Shown: positions 1 through 64,000 of the stretch, piece after piece
How the letters are laid out: every line of letters starts with the position of its first letter
Position numbering within the stretch: position 1 is the stretch's first letter
Assembly: GCF_029784135.1 (NCBI RefSeq)
Contig: NC_073745.1
Span: 113,326,716 to 113,390,715 of the forward strand
Direction: 5' to 3'
Source of the DNA: Toxorhynchites rutilus septentrionalis
Taxonomy: Eukaryota > Arthropoda > Insecta > Diptera > Culicidae
DNA: 64,000 nucleotides
The notes under the pieces: model-generated
The model's input: the letters and a program-made list of their open reading frames with translations, nothing else
Databases searched by the model: none
Told to the model about the DNA's origin: nothing
Made by a program: the position numbers and the translations under genes

Positions 1-59
1 CTAAATCAACGATAGTCCTACGTCACCCTTGCGGTTATACCATATATATAATCCACCTC

Positions 60-645
60 ATGTTTTTTTAGTGTGAAATGTCACCTTTACAGCTTGAAAT
101 TGTATGATCGATATTTTACGAGATATTGATCACTAAAGCTAGCTACCGAGAAAATAATGGATACCTTTTTCCCAACCTAATATCAGTGATGGCAGAGTCA
201 TCACTTTAGGTACCGATGAACGACTATTACAAACCTTACCGCGAGCAGAAGCCTTATAGAATTTGAACTCAAGAATTTGGTTAAAATCGATTTTCACCTA
301 AGTTTCATCGTAGACCAAGAAACTTCCATCACGTTTCGTCAGCACCTGCTCGTACAGCTTAGAAGCCCGTATTGTACCCACTATTTGTTGATTAGGGCTT
401 CTGCTGAATTTTCTGCTTGCTCGATAACACGGTAGCCTTCCCGGACTGATTCGCCGCGTAGTACAGCGGACAATATTCAATTTTTTCCGCTGGATCATAA
501 TCCCAGATGTTGGGATTAGCCTTGATTTTGCAAATGTCCTTCAACCGTAGTCGACGATCAAGGGTTCCACTCTGACGCTTGGAGGTGATATTGATAGAAA
601 TACTCCTCCTTTTTCTTAATATCGCGATTTTATATCTCGTGCATT
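60..645 (-). mobile_element. Degraded ITmD37E-like mariner transposase fragment
   Basis: The minus strand reads transposase-like pieces between stops: TIRASKLYEQVLTKRDGSFL, then VYDETYVKIDFNQILEFKFY. These parallel the ARKLYTEMLTK...DDETYVKADF block of the better copy at 31.8-32.8 kb. The first Asp context has drifted (VYDE instead of MDDE) and several frames are broken, so it is a dead relic. Sequence at 90-180 resembles 45570-45670, probably another relic of the same family. Confidence 0.6.
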
Positions 646-1531
646 TAAAGTTACATTACAAATATGTTGTCTGCTACATTTCCGTGGTTAATCCCTGCTA
701 TTTTGTCTAGCCCTACTACATGCCATCGCTATGAACTTTATTCTGCACAGTTGATAATTACATTCCACAAATATATGTTGCATTCGTTCTCGCCAATGGA
801 GAAATGATTCTATAATAACCTGCACGATAGTATACAAAATATATATATATATATATATATATTGCAAAATAATCGTCTGAAAATATATGTATATTTTCGT
901 GTTTCTGCTAGCATACTTATTGTTCAAAGTGCTTCTTGTTTGCTACCATCTACGTGTACACTTAAAACACATTCTGTTCTATCAGAGCTTACTCCACGAC
1001 TTCATCTGTGTTTGCATTCTCACCAATAATTGGAAATAATCTCTGCCTATCTACCAGTGCTTTTCAACTATTAGTTTTATTATATTGTCCTCGTAAAGTT
1101 TGCTTTTTCTTTATTTGCTTCAAGCTATAGCGACCTTTTTCCCCCTACAGTAGTTTCTACAAAGGAAAAATGATCAGTAGCTACGAGGTAACCGACAATA
1201 TGATCTACTTATATTGATTCTTTTTGCTCTACTATATATTTACGAAGCATCCTGTTCTACTAGTTTATTTTCGCTTAAGACTAGGTTTTCTTGAAATACG
1301 CCACTGCTAGTCTCTAATGGAAACAAACATTTTGCCCTAATTGTAGGTCTAAATCTAGATGAATAAAACATATTTAACAAGTTATTAACTAAATAAATCA
1401 GCTCCGTCGGTCAAATGTTCGCCGAACAAAAAAATATATCTAAAAATGGAAAAAAAAGTACACAATTGGTATATAAATAGCCCTGCCATATTTAGGTTAT
1501 AATTCCGCTATCGATAACGGCGATCCACTTC
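646..1531 (-). other. Probable trr 3' UTR and 3' flank
   Basis: AT-rich sequence after the stop codon. It contains a short (AT)n run at about 839-861. No open frame with recognisable similarity was seen on either strand; the transcript end is unresolved. Confidence 0.45.
1264..1269 (-). promoter_or_regulatory. Candidate poly(A) signal of trr
   Basis: AATAAA on the minus strand (TTTATT on plus), about 260 nt past the stop. Two further copies occur at 1110-1115 and 1076-1081. The sequence between is AT-rich and fits a 3' UTR, but AATAAA is common by chance here and the true cleavage site is not identifiable. Confidence 0.3.
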
Positions 1532-62610
<61,079 letters not shown>

Positions 62611-63299
62611 CTGTGTTTCAAATTATAGAAACGTTAATACCCGACACGATGTATGCAAGAAAAAGCAACCAAAAGCGAGAGAAATTATAAAATGCTGAAA
62701 TAACTAGCAATTTGAAAATTGAGTAGGGTAGGAATGGAGGTAAATGCAATGTTGATTCTTTTTAAGATCGGTATACTCCAATAGAGATGTATTACATTGT
62801 CCAGACAGGCCAGAACTAGATTTTTAACATAATGTTAAACGCGATAAAAAAGAAGGAAATGGATTATATCAGAAACAATTCCATGCCAAATCAGTCAGTC
62901 GCTGAGCCGAACCTCTCCGATTTTTGGAAGCCTTGTACATATGCTGGAGGTTACCCAAAATCACAAATTTCATGATCATATGACCATTCCAAATTACGAC
63001 TGATTTCTATAAGAGCATATGCAGAAACATTGAACTGTCTTCAAAATGGAGTTACAATTATATCGAAGGTATGTTGTAACGAGGGTACGTGGTAGATCAG
63101 TTGTTCTGAACTTCAGAATGTTTTGGAGAATTTTGTTACCTTGACACCCTTCTTCAATTTCCATGATAATTGGGATTGACGTCTATTTTAATGTAATCTA
63201 CCCCGTTGTCACGGTACCACTGAAGCACCTCCCAACTGTAGTGGCAGCTTGGCAAATTTGGCCAAAACTTCAACGAAAAAACGATTTTCAGTATCTACA
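62611..63299. other. Intron upstream of the first visible exon
   Basis: AT-rich, no feature recognised. The gene's preceding exon is not within the window, at least not recognisably. Confidence 0.35.
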
Positions 63300-63775
63300 G
63301 GCAAACATTTTTTTGTGCGGGGGATAGGGACCGCATAAAAAAAATCGTGCAAAACTTCACCAGTTAAAAAACCGCGTTCGGTACATATTTAAAAAAAACT
63401 TTTTTTTTACGGTAGTTAGGGACCGCATAAAAAAGGTTTCCCCCAAGAAAATAACTCAAATCCACACCGTACAATTTCCTTTTGTTTCCCTGCTTTGCGA
63501 TGGGACAGTTTGCCTCTTCGGTTGCGCGTAGCTGTTTTGTGCTGTTAGTTGCATGCCGAAACGTGATGCTGTTAGATATCATGTCATGCAAAAACTTAGA
63601 GCATTTGATGGGAAGAGGGGAATGATTTCAGAAGTGGATAATTGAGACGCAAATATGCTTTTTTCGCACTGAAATGCATATAAACCGTCGAAAAAAACTA
63701 AATGGACGATAACTTTGTCAAATATGCTTCTTTTCATATACCGCACAAAAAAACCGCACAAAACAGGTTTTACTG
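63300..63775. mobile_element. MITE candidate related to accgca/pogo-type termini
   Basis: The right end, reverse complement CAGTAAAACCTGTTTTGTGC followed by GGTTTTTTTG, looks like a TIR ending at 63775 before TA. Repeated accgcataaaaaa blocks at 63328-63342 and 63421-63436, plus accgcacaaaa at 63740-63757, suggest internal or left-terminal copies. The left boundary is not resolved. Confidence 0.45.
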
Positions 63776-64000
63776 TATATAATTAAAAATGGAACGCCAA
63801 ATTTGTTGGTAAGCGCAAAACTCGGATAAGGAATGGTCAGGTTTGAGACGGCTTTATTTTGTTATTTTATTTTTTTTTGTTTATTTTGTCGCTAACTGGG
63901 CGAAAAGGGATGACCAGTTATCGACATTCGCGTTTTAACTGGCCGGCTAAAATTGATGGGAACTTCAATGAATTGTATGATACGCGTCGATCGGGAAATT
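63776..64000. other. Intron, dispersed repeat piece
   Basis: 63780-63860 (aagcgcaaaactcggataag then gaatggtcaggtttgagacg) resembles 27570-27625 (aagcaaaactcgagaaagga), so it is a second copy of that intronic repeat. Nothing else recognised. Confidence 0.45.

Overview
The window is eukaryotic and almost certainly from a mosquito (Culicidae). It has large AT-rich introns, culicid-type transposons (ITmD37E-like mariner, Tc1, BEL/Pao, several LINE clades, tRNA-derived SINEs) and one very large insect gene. The density of transposons in the introns fits an Aedes/Culex-like genome better than a compact Anopheles genome, but genus and species cannot be fixed from the sequence alone.

One protein-coding gene spans nearly the whole window on the minus strand. 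It is the insect KMT2C/KMT2D (MLL3/MLL4) ortholog, trithorax-related (trr), a histone H3 lysine-4 methyltransferase. Twelve in-window exons with GT-AG splice sites can be chained: 62610-62276, 62207-62005 (HMG box), 59118-57028, 47184-47046, 41966-39841, 37475-37357, 37290-36948, 36583-36299, about 30497-30297, 24110-15378 (8.7 kb; coiled coil, LXXLL box, zinc ribbon, extended PHD, FYRN), 15307-14588 (FYRC, Win motif, SET start) and 1807-1532 (SET end, post-SET, stop). Codon phase is compatible at every junction, giving about 5,190 residues. The 5' end of the gene (expected PHD clusters) lies beyond base 64000. The HMG box and the SET domain lie on one collinear exon chain, so the gene appears unsplit here, unlike Drosophila, where Lpt/Cmi and trr are separate genes.

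Everything else lies in introns or the 3' flank. Region by region: 1-1.5 kb, 3' flank with a mariner relic. 1.8-14.6 kb, a 12.8 kb intron inside the SET domain holding two tRNA-headed SINE-like elements with target-site duplications (one nested in a LINE), a Jockey-like RT fragment, an L1-like LINE interrupted by an (AT)54 microsatellite inside its RT, and an internally deleted LINE with a 17-bp target-site duplication. 24.1-30.3 kb, a mariner relic, a LINE tail, a tandem repeat and a MITE candidate. 30.5-36.3 kb, a mariner with one TIR and a LINE with a Tc1 nested in it. 37.5-39.8 kb, foldback and direct repeats. 42-47 kb, a pogo/Tigger-type MITE, a third tRNA-like head and a mariner fragment. 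47-57 kb, a fourth tRNA-like head, TCAT-rich simple arrays and an internally deleted BEL/Pao retrotransposon whose gag carries a SINE and whose leader carries five copies of a hairpin motif. 59-62 kb, mostly unassigned intron. 62.6-64 kb, intron with a MITE candidate.

No bacterial-type system, CRISPR array, rRNA or functional tRNA gene was seen. The most notable structures are the unsplit KMT2C/D gene, a proline-rich exon with no ATG that is easy to miss, the repeated hairpins in the BEL leader, and the tRNA-headed family with independently dated insertions.
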